From NCBI GenBank assembly GCA_035651815.1, contig DASRFB010000077.1, positions 1-64,000 on the forward strand: a DNA stretch of 64,000 bases, read 5' to 3'. Position 1 is the first letter of the stretch, and each line of letters opens with the position of its first letter. Of this stretch, positions 32,653 through 40,468 are shown in pieces. Origin of the DNA: VBDM01 sp035651815 (GTDB lineage Bacteria; Pseudomonadota; Gammaproteobacteria; Burkholderiales; SG8-39). The position numbers and the translations under genes are program-made. Under the pieces are notes generated by a model that did no database searches, was not told the origin of the DNA, and was given only the letters and a program-made list of their open reading frames with translations.

Positions 32653-33341
32653 CGCTCCCAGCCTTTTCCACGAAGCTCGCATGCCGGGCAGCCGCCGCAG
32701 CCGTAGCCCCAGGCGTGCCGGCGGCTGCGGTCGCCGAGATAGCAGCTGTGCGTGTGCTCGACGATGAGCTCGAGCAGCGGCTCGCCGCCGAGCGCGCGCG
32801 CGAGCGACCACGTCTGCGACTTGTCGACCCACATGAGCGGCGTCTCGATGACGAAGCGGCGGCCCATCCCGAGGCCGAGCGCGACCTGGAGCGCCTTCAG
32901 CGTGTCGTCGCGGCAATCGGGATACCCCGAGTAGTCCGTCTCGCACATGCCGCCGACGAGCGTGCGCACGCCGCGCCGATACGCGAGCGCGGCGGCAGCG
33001 GTGAAGAACAGGAGGTTGCGCCCCGGGACGAAGGTGTTCGGCAGGCCCGACTGGCCGGTCTCTATCGCGATGTCGTGCGTCATCGCCGTGGCGCCGAGCG
33101 CGGGGATCACGCCGAGATCGAGCACGTGGTCCGCCCCGAGCTTCCGCGCCCAGCCCGGGAACCGCGCCCGCAGCTCGACGAGGATCACCGCGCGGCAGTC
33201 GAGCTCGATCGCGTGCCGCTGACCGTAGCGGAACCCGACGGTCTCGACGCTGCCGAAGTGCTCTAGCGCCCACGCCAGGCAAGTGGTCGAATCCTGGCCG
33301 CCGGAGAGCAGCACCATCGCGGTCTCGTGCAGTCGGCTCAT
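32634..33341 (-). CDS. queC: 7-cyano-7-deazaguanine synthase
   Basis: A 235-residue cytoplasmic enzyme that converts 7-carboxy-7-deazaguanine to preQ0 with ATP and ammonia, a step in queuosine biosynthesis. The PP-loop ATP site SGGQDST is at 13-19, and the zinc site is formed by four cysteines in HTHSCYLG and GYGCGGCPACELR. GFRYGQRH, PGRNLLFF and DCRDDTLKAL are also characteristic. I use the ATG at 33341, with normal QueC spacing to the PP-loop; a GTG seven codons upstream is possible. Other preQ0 genes are not in the window. Confidence 0.95.
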   Translation of the reverse strand: MSRLHETAMVLLSGGQDSTTCLAWALEHFGSVETVGFRYGQRHAIELDCRAVILVELRARFPGWARKLGADHVLDLGVIPALGATAMTHDIAIETGQSGLPNTFVPGRNLLFFTAAAALAYRRGVRTLVGGMCETDYSGYPDCRDDTLKALQVALGLGMGRRFVIETPLMWVDKSQTWSLARALGGEPLLELIVEHTHSCYLGDRSRRHAWGYGCGGCPACELRGKGWERYRASS

Positions 33342-33469
33342 CCGCGTTTCCGGCTGGATCACGCGCTCATCATACCGGCGGCCGCGGGAACGCGGCCTCC
33401 CGGTCGAGCATCCTATGGCGGACGTGAACCCGTCTAAAAGACCCTACTGAACGAAAGGAGATGGTAGTC

Positions 33470-33988
33470 ATGAAGAACGCATCCATTACCGTGTTCGCGA
33501 TCGCGGCGCTCGCCGCCGGCGCGGCCTACGCCCAGAACCCGAGCGACCCGCAGATCGCGGGCATCGTCGTCACCGCGAACCAGATCGACATCGACGCGGG
33601 CAAGCTCGCGAAGTCGCACACCAAGAACAAGGAAGTGCAAGGCTTCGCGAACCAGATGATCAAGGACCACACCGCCGTGAACAAGCAGGCGGTCGCGCTC
33701 GCGAAGAAGCTGAAGGTCAAGCCCGCGGCGAGCGACACGCAGGCGAGCCTGAAGAAGGGCGCCTCGGAGAACATATCCAACCTGAAGAAGCTGAAGGGCA
33801 AGCAGTTCGACAAGGCCTACATCGACCACGAGGTCGATTATCACCAGGCGGTGCTCGACGCGATCGACAAGACCCTCATCCCGAGCGCGCAGAACGCCGA
33901 GCTGAAGGGCCTGATCGAGAAAGTGCGCCCGGCCATCGCCGCGCACCTGGATCACGCCAAGATGATCCAGAGCAAGCTCGGCGGCTGA
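33470..33988 (+). CDS. DUF4142 exported ferritin-like protein
   Basis: A 172-residue protein with a signal peptide (~1-21, IAALAAGAAYAQ), then a helical DUF4142 domain: GIVVTANQIDIDAGKLAKSH, VQGFANQMIKDHTAVNKQA and a terminal HVDYHQ-like segment (HEVDYHQAVLDAIDKTLIPS). The family has a ferritin-like four-helix fold and is thought to sit in the periplasm. I start it at ATG 33470, nine bases after AAAGGAG; an ATG three codons earlier is too close to that site. It is six bases upstream of a cupredoxin gene and probably co-transcribed. Confidence 0.85.
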   Translation: MKNASITVFAIAALAAGAAYAQNPSDPQIAGIVVTANQIDIDAGKLAKSHTKNKEVQGFANQMIKDHTAVNKQAVALAKKLKVKPAASDTQASLKKGASENISNLKKLKGKQFDKAYIDHEVDYHQAVLDAIDKTLIPSAQNAELKGLIEKVRPAIAAHLDHAKMIQSKLGG

Positions 33989-33993
33989 AGCCG

Positions 33994-34314
33994 ATGCCCG
34001 GGATCGGCCGGATCCTGACGCTGGCCGCGGCGATCGCGCTCTCACCGGGCGCGATCGCCGCCGGCAAGTCGCATCAGGTCGTCATCGAGGGGATGAAGTT
34101 CGTCCCCGAGCGCATCGAGGTAGCCGTCGGCGACTCCATCACGTGGGTCAACAAGGACCCGGTGCCGCACACGGTCACCAACGCCGCGAAGAAGATCGAG
34201 TCCGGAACGATCGATCCGAACGGAAAATGGAAATACGTCGTGCGCCGCAAGGGCGACATCGACTACGTGTGCCGGTTCCACCCCGGCATGCGCGGAATCA
34301 TCGGCGTCAAATGA
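33994..34314 (+). CDS. Exported cupredoxin (plastocyanin/amicyanin-like)
   Basis: A 106-residue periplasmic type 1 copper protein. After a signal peptide (~1-23) the mature domain shows the ligand set H59 (PVPHTV), C93, H96 and M99 (CRFHPGM), spaced as in amicyanin and pseudoazurin. It should carry electrons or bind copper in the periplasm. It follows the DUF4142 gene by five bases and precedes a strong terminator hairpin, so the pair forms a small operon. Confidence 0.9.
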   Translation: MPGIGRILTLAAAIALSPGAIAAGKSHQVVIEGMKFVPERIEVAVGDSITWVNKDPVPHTVTNAAKKIESGTIDPNGKWKYVVRRKGDIDYVCRFHPGMRGIIGVK

Positions 34315-34316
34315 AA

Positions 34317-34348
34317 ACGCGCGGGCCGGTTTGACCGGACCCGCGCGT
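34317..34348. terminator. Hairpin between cupredoxin and paralogue 3 genes
   Basis: ACGCGCGGGCCGGT and ACCGGACCCGCGCGT pair with one bulged base around a TTG loop, two bases after the cupredoxin stop. An A-run just before the left arm gives a T-run on the minus strand, so it can also end transcription of the convergent small gene. Confidence 0.8.
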
Positions 34349-34374
34349 CTCTCCCCGAGCGTGTTATAGGTGCC

Positions 34375-34737
34375 TTAGGCGGCGCGCTGCTGCGCCTGCA
34401 GGGCGCGCGTATCGAGCAGCTGGTGCAGCGTGCGGCTGAACGTCCGGCCGCTGAGCAGATCGAGCATCTCGGGACGCCCCTGGACGAACTGCGCGAGCAC
34501 GTCGCGGATGCGCGCCATGATCTCGCTCTCGTCTTCCTTGCGCGAGTCGCCGAAGCTCACGTTGCGGATCGCGACCGTGGGCTCGGCCGGCTGCTCCGCC
34601 GCGGCGGCCTCGTCCTTGCCGACGGTGAACGCCGTCAGGCCCGGAAAGCGCTCGAACAGCTCGATGATCTGCAGGGCGATATCGTTCTCGGGCATGCGCT
34701 GATGCGCGGTGAAGATCGAATAAGCCAGCTGCGTCAT
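34375..34737 (-). CDS. Small protein of unknown function, GRTFSR family (paralogue 3)
   Basis: A 120-residue member of the same family as the proteins at 5006-5335 and 22807-23136. Shared features are FERFPGLTAFTV (paralogue 1: FEAFPDLAGFSV), IRNVSFG (IGDIGF) and RPEMLDLLSGRTFSRTLH. It differs in having an alanine/glutamate-rich insertion (EAAAAEQPAEP) and 13 extra residues after the motif. No signal peptide or membrane span. It is monocistronic, convergent with the cupredoxin gene, and has upstream DNA closely matching that of paralogue 1. Function unknown. Confidence 0.75.
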   Translation of the reverse strand: MTQLAYSIFTAHQRMPENDIALQIIELFERFPGLTAFTVGKDEAAAAEQPAEPTVAIRNVSFGDSRKEDESEIMARIRDVLAQFVQGRPEMLDLLSGRTFSRTLHQLLDTRALQAQQRAA

Positions 34738-34811
34738 GGAATCCTCGCCTCGATAAGTCCCAGTGAGGGCATCGTATCGGTCGAGGCGGACCCGATGAAT
34801 CGGGCGAATCC

Positions 34812-34837
34812 CGGCCCGACCTTCGAAAAACCTTAGG
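34812..34837 (-). promoter_or_regulatory. Conserved upstream element shared with paralogue 1
   Basis: The plus-strand core TCGAAAAACCTTAGGC, preceded by GGCCCGACCT, corresponds to the element at 5496-5521. It lies about 75 bases upstream of the paralogue 3 start codon. In gene orientation it reads TAAGGTTT followed twelve bases later by GCCGGGAT, loosely like a sigma-28 promoter; that reading is speculative. Confidence 0.45.
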
Positions 34838-34956
34838 CCGGGCGGATAGTTGCCGGATAGTCCTAAGGGAGTACTTCAGCGAGAAGGCGCCTGGCGGCCG
34901 GCCTTCCAGGGACGCAGCGCGCCAGCGGTGCTGACCGTCCCCTCCAGCGGCTTACA

Positions 34957-34984
34957 AAAAAAACGGCGGCCGGAGCCGCCGTTT
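34957..34984 (-). terminator. Rho-independent terminator of the PhnD-like gene
   Basis: AAACGGCGGC and GCCGCCGTTT pair perfectly around a CGGA loop; on the minus strand the hairpin is followed by a run of eight T residues. It lies 20 bases beyond the stop codon of the PhnD-like gene. Confidence 0.9.
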
Positions 34985-35003
34985 CATCGGTCGAGGCAGG
35001 GCG

Positions 35004-35822
35004 TCAATAGCCGAGCCACTTGGTGAGCGCCGCAAGCTGCTGGTCGTCTCCGGCCTCGTAGCCCTGGTAGCCGATCTTCGCGAGGATCTTGCGGCCCGCG
35101 TCGCTCTTGTCCAGGCCGAGCATCAGCTCGCGCACCTTGGTCACATCGCCGGGATTCATCCGGGTGGAGGCGATCATGTGCTTGATCGGAACGGGCCTCG
35201 ACTCGAACAGCACGGCGCCGCCCTTCTCCTGCCACGATTTCACGACGGCGCCCGACGCAGTCACGCCGACGTCGCTGAACCCGTTCTCGACGAAGAACGG
35301 GACGGCGTCCTGGTAGCGCGTGGTCCGCAGCTCCGCCTTGGAGGCGTCGATCCCGAGGTCCCGCAGCGTGGCGCGCGTGATCACCGCGGTGATCGAATCG
35401 GGGTCCGGCATGCCGATGCGCTTGCCCTTCATGTCGGACGGCTGCTTGAGCGCCGCGCCTTTCGCCGTGAAGAAGCGCGCCTTGTATTCGGTGTAGCCCT
35501 TGGTCAGCACCACCAGGCGATACTTGCCGTCGCGCATCGAGATCAGCGAGTGATGAGCGGGGTGCACGAACGCGAGGTCGTACTGCTGCTCGTCGAGACC
35601 TTTCCTGAGCACCGGGTACTGGTCGACGGGCATCACTTTCACCGTCGTCTTCAGCGTCTTGCCGATCGCGTCCGCGAGCTCGTGGTACTTGTCGCGGATC
35701 TCCTGCGCGGTGACGAAGTAGGTCACGCCCTCGTTCACCGCGAGCGTGATTTCGGCGCGCGCGGGGATCGAGCCGAGCAGCCCGAGCGCCAGTGCCGCGG
35801 ACAGCCAAAGCCTAGGTTTCAT
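35004..35822 (-). CDS. PhnD-like phosphate/phosphonate-family binding protein
   Basis: A 272-residue periplasmic protein with a signal peptide (~1-23, LGLLGSIPARAE). It belongs to the PhnD/PtxB-like binding proteins: VNEGVTYFVTAQEI, VDQYPVLRKGLDEQQYDLAF, VHPAHHSLISM and VGVTASGAVVKSW. The usual phosphonate-contacting segment is only partly similar, so the ligand may not be a phosphonate. No ABC permease or ATPase is nearby, and a terminator follows directly, so it is a single-gene unit. Orphan PhnD-like proteins are sometimes sensory partners; that is a possibility only. Confidence 0.8.
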   Translation of the reverse strand: MKPRLWLSAALALGLLGSIPARAEITLAVNEGVTYFVTAQEIRDKYHELADAIGKTLKTTVKVMPVDQYPVLRKGLDEQQYDLAFVHPAHHSLISMRDGKYRLVVLTKGYTEYKARFFTAKGAALKQPSDMKGKRIGMPDPDSITAVITRATLRDLGIDASKAELRTTRYQDAVPFFVENGFSDVGVTASGAVVKSWQEKGGAVLFESRPVPIKHMIASTRMNPGDVTKVRELMLGLDKSDAGRKILAKIGYQGYEAGDDQQLAALTKWLGY

Positions 35823-36175
35823 TTTTGTGCTCCCTTGTTTGTTGAAAGCACGCTGGGGTGCTTTAGCGTTTGCTTATGCAAGAGCCATACCTGGTTATGG
35901 GTCAGAGGAACTGCCATTTATAAGCCCTTGTGTCCTAACGGACTTCTGATGTCGAAACGTGATTCACCTCAAATCGGCCGTGACCCGTGAAGGCTGATCG
36001 GGTGTCGAGGCCTCGTCGGGCTTCCGGCCGGTGAAGTCGTGCGGAAGTGTGGAATATGGAACGGTTTTTTGCTCGTTTCCGGGATCGGCGGTCCATGCCG
36101 ACTGCATAATCACCTCCCGCGCGCGACTGGCGCATCGAGAAGACGACCGCCGCGCGGCTCGAGAGGGAGGCCCCC
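35823..36175. other. Gene-free stretch between PhnD-like and cNMP-binding genes
   Basis: About 350 bases between divergently transcribed genes, less GC-rich than the coding regions. It should hold both promoters. I see short inverted repeats TTGC-TTAT-GCAA (35870-35881) and CCATA-N6-TATGG (35884-35899) close to the PhnD-like start, possible operators, and a CATAAT box at 36105-36110 upstream of the other gene without a matching -35. No convincing small gene or RNA was found. Confidence 0.4.
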
Positions 36176-37024
36176 ATGGATGCGTCGCGTGTTCCCGGCA
36201 GCACGAACGCGCTCTACAGCCCGGCCGTGGCGCTGCAGTTCTTCAAGTCCGAAGGCAAGCTGCAGGACATCCCGCAGGGCAAGACCATTTTCGCCGAGAG
36301 CGAGAAGGGTTTGCCCTTCCTGCTGATGCGTCAGCGCATGTACCTGCTGCTCGAGGGCGAGGTGAGCGTGCTCGCCAAGGACACGCCGATCGCGACCGTG
36401 AGCAAGGGCGAGATCTTCGGCGAGATGGCCTCGATCAACCAGGCGCCGCGCAGCGCGGCCGCGGTCGCGAAGACGCCGTGCCGCGTCATCGCGCTCGACG
36501 ACCGCCAGTTCCAGGCCGCGCTCGCGAAGCGCCCCGAGTTCGCGCTCATGCTGATGAGCGTCATGGTCCACCGGCTGCGCGAGAACATCGGGCGCCTGAG
36601 CGCCCACGACGCGCTGAAGGGCGTCCCCTGGAAGGAAGCCGCGGTGCTCGACGAACAGATCCTCGCCGAGCTCGGCCAGCAGATCGGGCCGGCCGCCCGC
36701 TTCCGCTACAACGCCGGCAAGCTCATCATGAAGGAGGGTGCGGTCGGCGTCGTCTCGTACGTCGTTCTCGACGGACGGGTCGCCATCACCATCGGCAACG
36801 CCGTCATGGAGATGGTCGGCCCCGGCGGCATCTTCGGCGAGATGGCGCTGGTCGAGCGCGCGCCGCGGCTCGCGAGCGCCGTCGCCGAGACCGATTGCAC
36901 GCTGCTCGCCATCAGCCGGCTCGAGTTCGTCCGGCTGGTCAAGAACAACCCGCGCTTCGGCGCCGCGCTGCTCTCGGCGGTGAGCGAGCGCGCTCGCTGG
37001 ACCGCGTCGCGCCAGGCCGCCTGA
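36176..37024 (+). CDS. Double cyclic-nucleotide-binding domain protein
   Basis: A 282-residue soluble protein made of two cNMP-binding beta-barrels (about 20-145 and 160-275). Each has a phosphate-binding-cassette-like segment: GEIFGEMASINQAPRSAAA in the first and GGIFGEMALVERAPRLASA in the second; the arginine that contacts the cyclic phosphate is present in both (PRSA, PRLA). No helix-turn-helix, kinase or channel domain is fused, unlike CRP or PKA regulatory subunits with output. The ATG at 36176 follows GAGGGAGG. The ligand and partner are unknown. Confidence 0.85.
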   Translation: MDASRVPGSTNALYSPAVALQFFKSEGKLQDIPQGKTIFAESEKGLPFLLMRQRMYLLLEGEVSVLAKDTPIATVSKGEIFGEMASINQAPRSAAAVAKTPCRVIALDDRQFQAALAKRPEFALMLMSVMVHRLRENIGRLSAHDALKGVPWKEAAVLDEQILAELGQQIGPAARFRYNAGKLIMKEGAVGVVSYVVLDGRVAITIGNAVMEMVGPGGIFGEMALVERAPRLASAVAETDCTLLAISRLEFVRLVKNNPRFGAALLSAVSERARWTASRQAA

Positions 37025-37037
37025 AGGCGGCCGCGCC

Positions 37038-37220
37038 CTAGCGCGCGCGCGCCTTGCGGCCGGCCTTGCGCGTGCGCGAGGCGGCGCGCTGCGTCTTGCC
37101 GGTCAGCTGCTTCTTCAGGCCCTTGATCTGCTGCTTGCCGCTGCCCAAGAGCTTGCCGATGGTTTCCTGCGCCTTGCCCGCGATCTCCTTCGCCGCGCCC
37201 GCGATCTGCTGCTTGTTCAC
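37038..37220 (-). CDS. CsbD-like small basic protein
   Basis: A 60-residue protein: NKQQIAGAAKEIAGKAQETI, then a lysine-rich middle (GKQQIKGLKKQLTGKTQ) and an arginine-rich C-terminus. The GxAKExAGKxQ repeat is CsbD-like and resembles the protein at 28661-28858, but here the tail is strongly basic, not acidic, which suggests nucleic-acid binding. The start is a GTG at 37220, seven bases after AAGGAG. It is convergent with the cNMP-binding gene. Confidence 0.75.
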   Translation of the reverse strand: MNKQQIAGAAKEIAGKAQETIGKLLGSGKQQIKGLKKQLTGKTQRAASRTRKAGRKARAR

Positions 37221-37323
37221 GTGAATCTCCTTGGGTGATGACCCGGGCAAGGATCTCACGCGATTCTTGTGCGAGTTCGCGACAGCGCGGGTGCCTGCAG
37301 CCCTCCGAAAGGCGCGCTCGCCG

Positions 37324-38190
37324 CTAGCGCATCAGCCATCCGAGGATCTCGCGCCAGCGCTCGAACACGAGGAAGTGGCCTTCGCCGGGAATGACCGTGA
37401 GCTCCGCGCCCGGCACGCGCGCGGCGGCGGCCTCGGCGGCGCGCAGCGGAACGATGGTGTCGTCGCTGCCGTGCCACGAGCGCACCGGCGCCCGGATGGC
37501 GCCCGGATCGAAATCCCAGCCGGAGGCGACGAGCGCGAGATCCTCGGCCATCGCCGCGCCCGACTGCGCGAATGCCTCGGCCATGTCCTCGACGAACATT
37601 TGCCGGATCTCGCTCCGGGCGAGCACGCGCCGGTCGGTCGCGTTCAGTCCGAGCCCGAGCAGCTCGAAGTAGCGCTCGGGCAGCCGCCGGCCGACGGCGC
37701 TCGCGGCCGCGGTGAACGGCCGCATCGTCCACGCGCCGCGGGGCGCGAGCGCGAACCCGAGGCGCACGAACAGCGAATGGCCGCGCGCGCGCATCGCCTC
37801 GGGCGGCCCGACGCCGCTGATCAGCGCGACCCGCTCGACGCGCGGACCGAGCACGACGGCGCAGGCGAGCGCGTACGGCCCGCCGCCCGACACGCCCGCG
37901 ATGCGGATGCGCCCGACGCCGAGCAGATCGCAGGCCGCGGCGACGTCGCGCGCCCACCCCGCGAACGTGCGCCCGGGCGCCGGATCGGAGATGCCGAAGC
38001 CGGGCCGCTCGAAGTGCAGCGTGCGCGCACCGAGCGCGAGCGCGATCGCGTCGTCGGGATGGCGCTGCCGGCGCGAGCCCGGCAGCCCGTGGAACGCGAG
38101 CACCGGCCGGCCGCGGCGATCGCCGTATTCGGCCCAGCCGAGCCGTCTGCCGTCCGGGAGCGTGAGCACGCCCTCGAGGGCACCCGCCAT
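37324..38190 (-). CDS. Alpha/beta hydrolase
   Basis: A 288-residue hydrolase with the complete catalytic set: oxyanion segment FHGLPGSRRQ, nucleophile elbow GVSGGGP, acid in WHGSDDTIVP and histidine in IPGEGHFLVFE. The cap domain lies between ~130 and 215. This is the haloperoxidase/proline-iminopeptidase-like group; the substrate is unknown. The ATG at 38190 follows AGGAGGC. It is divergent from the GIY-YIG-like gene 38 bases away. Confidence 0.87.
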   Translation of the reverse strand: MAGALEGVLTLPDGRRLGWAEYGDRRGRPVLAFHGLPGSRRQRHPDDAIALALGARTLHFERPGFGISDPAPGRTFAGWARDVAAACDLLGVGRIRIAGVSGGGPYALACAVVLGPRVERVALISGVGPPEAMRARGHSLFVRLGFALAPRGAWTMRPFTAAASAVGRRLPERYFELLGLGLNATDRRVLARSEIRQMFVEDMAEAFAQSGAAMAEDLALVASGWDFDPGAIRAPVRSWHGSDDTIVPLRAAEAAAARVPGAELTVIPGEGHFLVFERWREILGWLMR

Positions 38191-38228
38191 GATTTAGCCT
38201 CCTGTTATTCTGTCGCGCGGGAGCAGGC

Positions 38229-38555
38229 GTGCCGCGGAGCCACCATTATCACGTCTACGTGATCGAGCTGTCGAAGGACGTGCTCGACGAGCCGAAGTTC
38301 CGCCGCGCCAACGCCGACTACCGCCCGGGCAAGCCGTGCGTCTACGTCGGCATGACCGGGCTCGACCCCGACCTGCGCTTCGACAAGCACAAGGCCGGGA
38401 TCCAGTCGAACCGCTACGTGTTCCGCTACGGCCTGCGGCTGCTCCCCGACCTCTACGAATGCTACAACCCCATGCCGTACGACGCCGCGCGCGACATGGA
38501 GGTCGAGCTCGCGATCGCGCTGCGGGAGGACGGGTACGGCGTGTGGCAGGGGTGA
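38229..38555 (+). CDS. Small GIY-YIG-like protein
   Basis: A 108-residue protein. HHYHVYVIELS near the N-terminus and KPCVYVGMTGLDPDLRFDKH further on resemble the two GIY-YIG strands (VYVIEL for GIY, CVYVGMTG for YIG), followed by the conserved basic helix region RFDKHKAG. The catalytic glutamate may be in the MEVELAIALRE segment. It is shorter than typical UvrC or homing nuclease domains, so it may be a stand-alone nuclease or a degenerate domain. A GTG start at 38229 follows CGGGAG. Confidence 0.5.
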   Translation: MPRSHHYHVYVIELSKDVLDEPKFRRANADYRPGKPCVYVGMTGLDPDLRFDKHKAGIQSNRYVFRYGLRLLPDLYECYNPMPYDAARDMEVELAIALREDGYGVWQG

Positions 38556-38566
38556 GCGCGGCGGCA

Positions 38567-38582
38567 CTGTCATTTATGACAG
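38567..38582. promoter_or_regulatory. Palindromic operator site 1 (CTGTCA-N4-TGACAG)
   Basis: CTGTCATTTATGACAG has perfect seven-base arms around TT. It lies about 70 bases upstream of the GTG of the exported 607-residue protein. An almost identical site occurs at 43242-43257, upstream of the convergent patatin-like gene. Confidence 0.7.
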
Positions 38583-38644
38583 GTATGCGAGCCCGCCGAA
38601 GTCGGCTAGATTAGGCGCCACAACAAGAACGAATCGGGAGGCGT

Positions 38645-40468
38645 GTGTTCATCTCCAGTGCGTACCGCGCCGCCGCGGCGCTGCTCATTCTTGCCGCCGC
38701 GTGCGATGCGCGCGCCCAATCGCAGCCGTGCCCGCCGGCCGATCAGTACACGGTAGCCGTCTGGAATCTTCAAGCGGCGAACCTGCGGGACGCCGAACTG
38801 AAGTCGAGCGCGTCGGCGCTCATCGAGAATGTGGACAAACGGACCGCCGCTCCGGTCGCCAAGACGAGCGTGCCGGCCGATGTGCTGGGGACCGATTCGT
38901 CCCGCCTCATCGTCGGAACGGCCGATTTCCTCGCCCAGCGTGCCAACGCGGAGATCCGGTTCTGGATCAAGGACGAGCTGCTGACGCGCGTCTGCGGCGA
39001 GAAGGACCACCGCGTCGCGCTCGCGGCCTACTTCCCGACCCTCTGCAGCCTGCAGGCCACCTACGGCTTCGGCATGGCGCCGCCCGACCAGACCGTCGCC
39101 GAAGCGTTCAGGCTGGACGCGCGCGCGCTGCCCGCCTGCCTCGTCTACCGCAACCACGACAACAACACCGTCGGCTACCTCTTTCTCGACCTCGCGCGAC
39201 AGCTGCGCCGCGGCACGAATCCCCTGCTGCTCTTCGCCGGCCTGGCGGACACGCGCTTCGTGCGCGAGGGGTGCGTCGACGGCACGCAGTCCGCGTGTCC
39301 GTTCTACCTCGGCGGCGTCGCCGTCCAGTCCTATCTCGCCGCGAGCGCGCCGGACCCGGCGCGCTCGCCTTCGCGGGACGCGGCCCTGGCGAAGGCGACT
39401 CTGGCGCGCTACGTCGCCAAGCTCACCGACGACGGCAAGACGCGCCTGCTCGAGAAGATCCGCGACTGGGCCGCGTCGAATTGCAGCGCCGCACGCGACG
39501 GCAGCTTCGACGCGATCATCGATTGCTGGATCGAGCGCAATCGCGGCCCGGTCCAGCAGCTGGAGAACACCTTCAAGGCCGTACGCGACGATTGGGACCG
39601 CTTCCGCGCGGGGGCCGCGCGCCAGCGCGACCGCGACGAGCGCCGCGAGGCGTATCTCGACTTTATCGCGACGGCCCTCGACCGCCTCACCGAGATCGTC
39701 GAAACCGCCGGCGGGCGCTTCCCCGGGCTCGAGCTTCCGGACGTCGACCGCAAGCGGCTGCGCGAGCTGCTGCGCGTGGTCAAGCTCGTCAATTCGGAGC
39801 AGTATCCGCAGGCGCTGACGCAGATTTACCGCTGCATCTCGTCGAAGGACGAGTGCGGGTGGAACGTCGCGGCCGACCCGGCGGTCGAGCCGCTCAAGCG
39901 CTATCTTCCGATCGCGTTCGAGCTCGCCGACGCGAAGTCCTCCGACGACATCGCGAACACGCTCGATCGCGTCGCGTCCCCGGCCGGCGCCTGGCGCATG
40001 AAGCAGAACCACTCGATGTGGTCGATCAACGCCTTCGTCGGCCCCGCCTGGGGCGCCGAGAAGCTGTGGAAGGACGGCTCCGACACGGGCACTTTCCGCG
40101 GTCACAACAAATCGCTGTTCGCGCCGGTCGGAGTCGATTACTCGCATCCGACCGGGTACCGCTGGTTTCCCACCTGGGGCGCGTTCGTGTCGGGGCTGGA
40201 TTTCGGCAGCCTGATGAGCGTGGGCGACGGCCGCAACGACGGGCCGATACAGGTCGACAGCAAGGCGACGGCGGGATTCGCGCAGATCCTGTCGCCGGGC
40301 CTCTACATCCATGCCGGCATCGGCAATTCGCCGTTCGTGCTCGGCGCCGGCATGTCGTACTACCCGCTGTCGCGCGAAGCGCGCCGCGCCGACGGAACGA
40401 CCGTGATGCTCGATGCGCGCGTGATCCGCGTCTTCCTCGGCGTCGACCTCACGCTGATGCCGTTCTAG
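38645..40468 (+). CDS. Exported protein of unknown function with barrel-like C-terminus
   Basis: A 607-residue protein with a Sec signal peptide (~1-24, AALLILAAACDARAQ). Residues 25-440 are mostly helical and contain several cysteines in pairs (VCGEK, CSLQ, EGCVDGTQSACPF, NCSAA, DCWIE), consistent with disulfides in the periplasm. The last ~160 residues alternate polar and hydrophobic positions in short strands (NAFVGPAWGAEKLW, GLYIHAGIGNSPFVLGAGMS) and end LTLMPF with C-terminal phenylalanine, the pattern of outer-membrane barrels. The GTG start at 38645 follows GGGAGG. It meets the patatin-like gene stop to stop with no base between, and each has the same palindrome upstream. I do not recognise the family. 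Confidence 0.7.
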   Translation: MFISSAYRAAAALLILAAACDARAQSQPCPPADQYTVAVWNLQAANLRDAELKSSASALIENVDKRTAAPVAKTSVPADVLGTDSSRLIVGTADFLAQRANAEIRFWIKDELLTRVCGEKDHRVALAAYFPTLCSLQATYGFGMAPPDQTVAEAFRLDARALPACLVYRNHDNNTVGYLFLDLARQLRRGTNPLLLFAGLADTRFVREGCVDGTQSACPFYLGGVAVQSYLAASAPDPARSPSRDAALAKATLARYVAKLTDDGKTRLLEKIRDWAASNCSAARDGSFDAIIDCWIERNRGPVQQLENTFKAVRDDWDRFRAGAARQRDRDERREAYLDFIATALDRLTEIVETAGGRFPGLELPDVDRKRLRELLRVVKLVNSEQYPQALTQIYRCISSKDECGWNVAADPAVEPLKRYLPIAFELADAKSSDDIANTLDRVASPAGAWRMKQNHSMWSINAFVGPAWGAEKLWKDGSDTGTFRGHNKSLFAPVGVDYSHPTGYRWFPTWGAFVSGLDFGSLMSVGDGRNDGPIQVDSKATAGFAQILSPGLYIHAGIGNSPFVLGAGMSYYPLSREARRADGTTVMLDARVIRVFLGVDLTLMPF

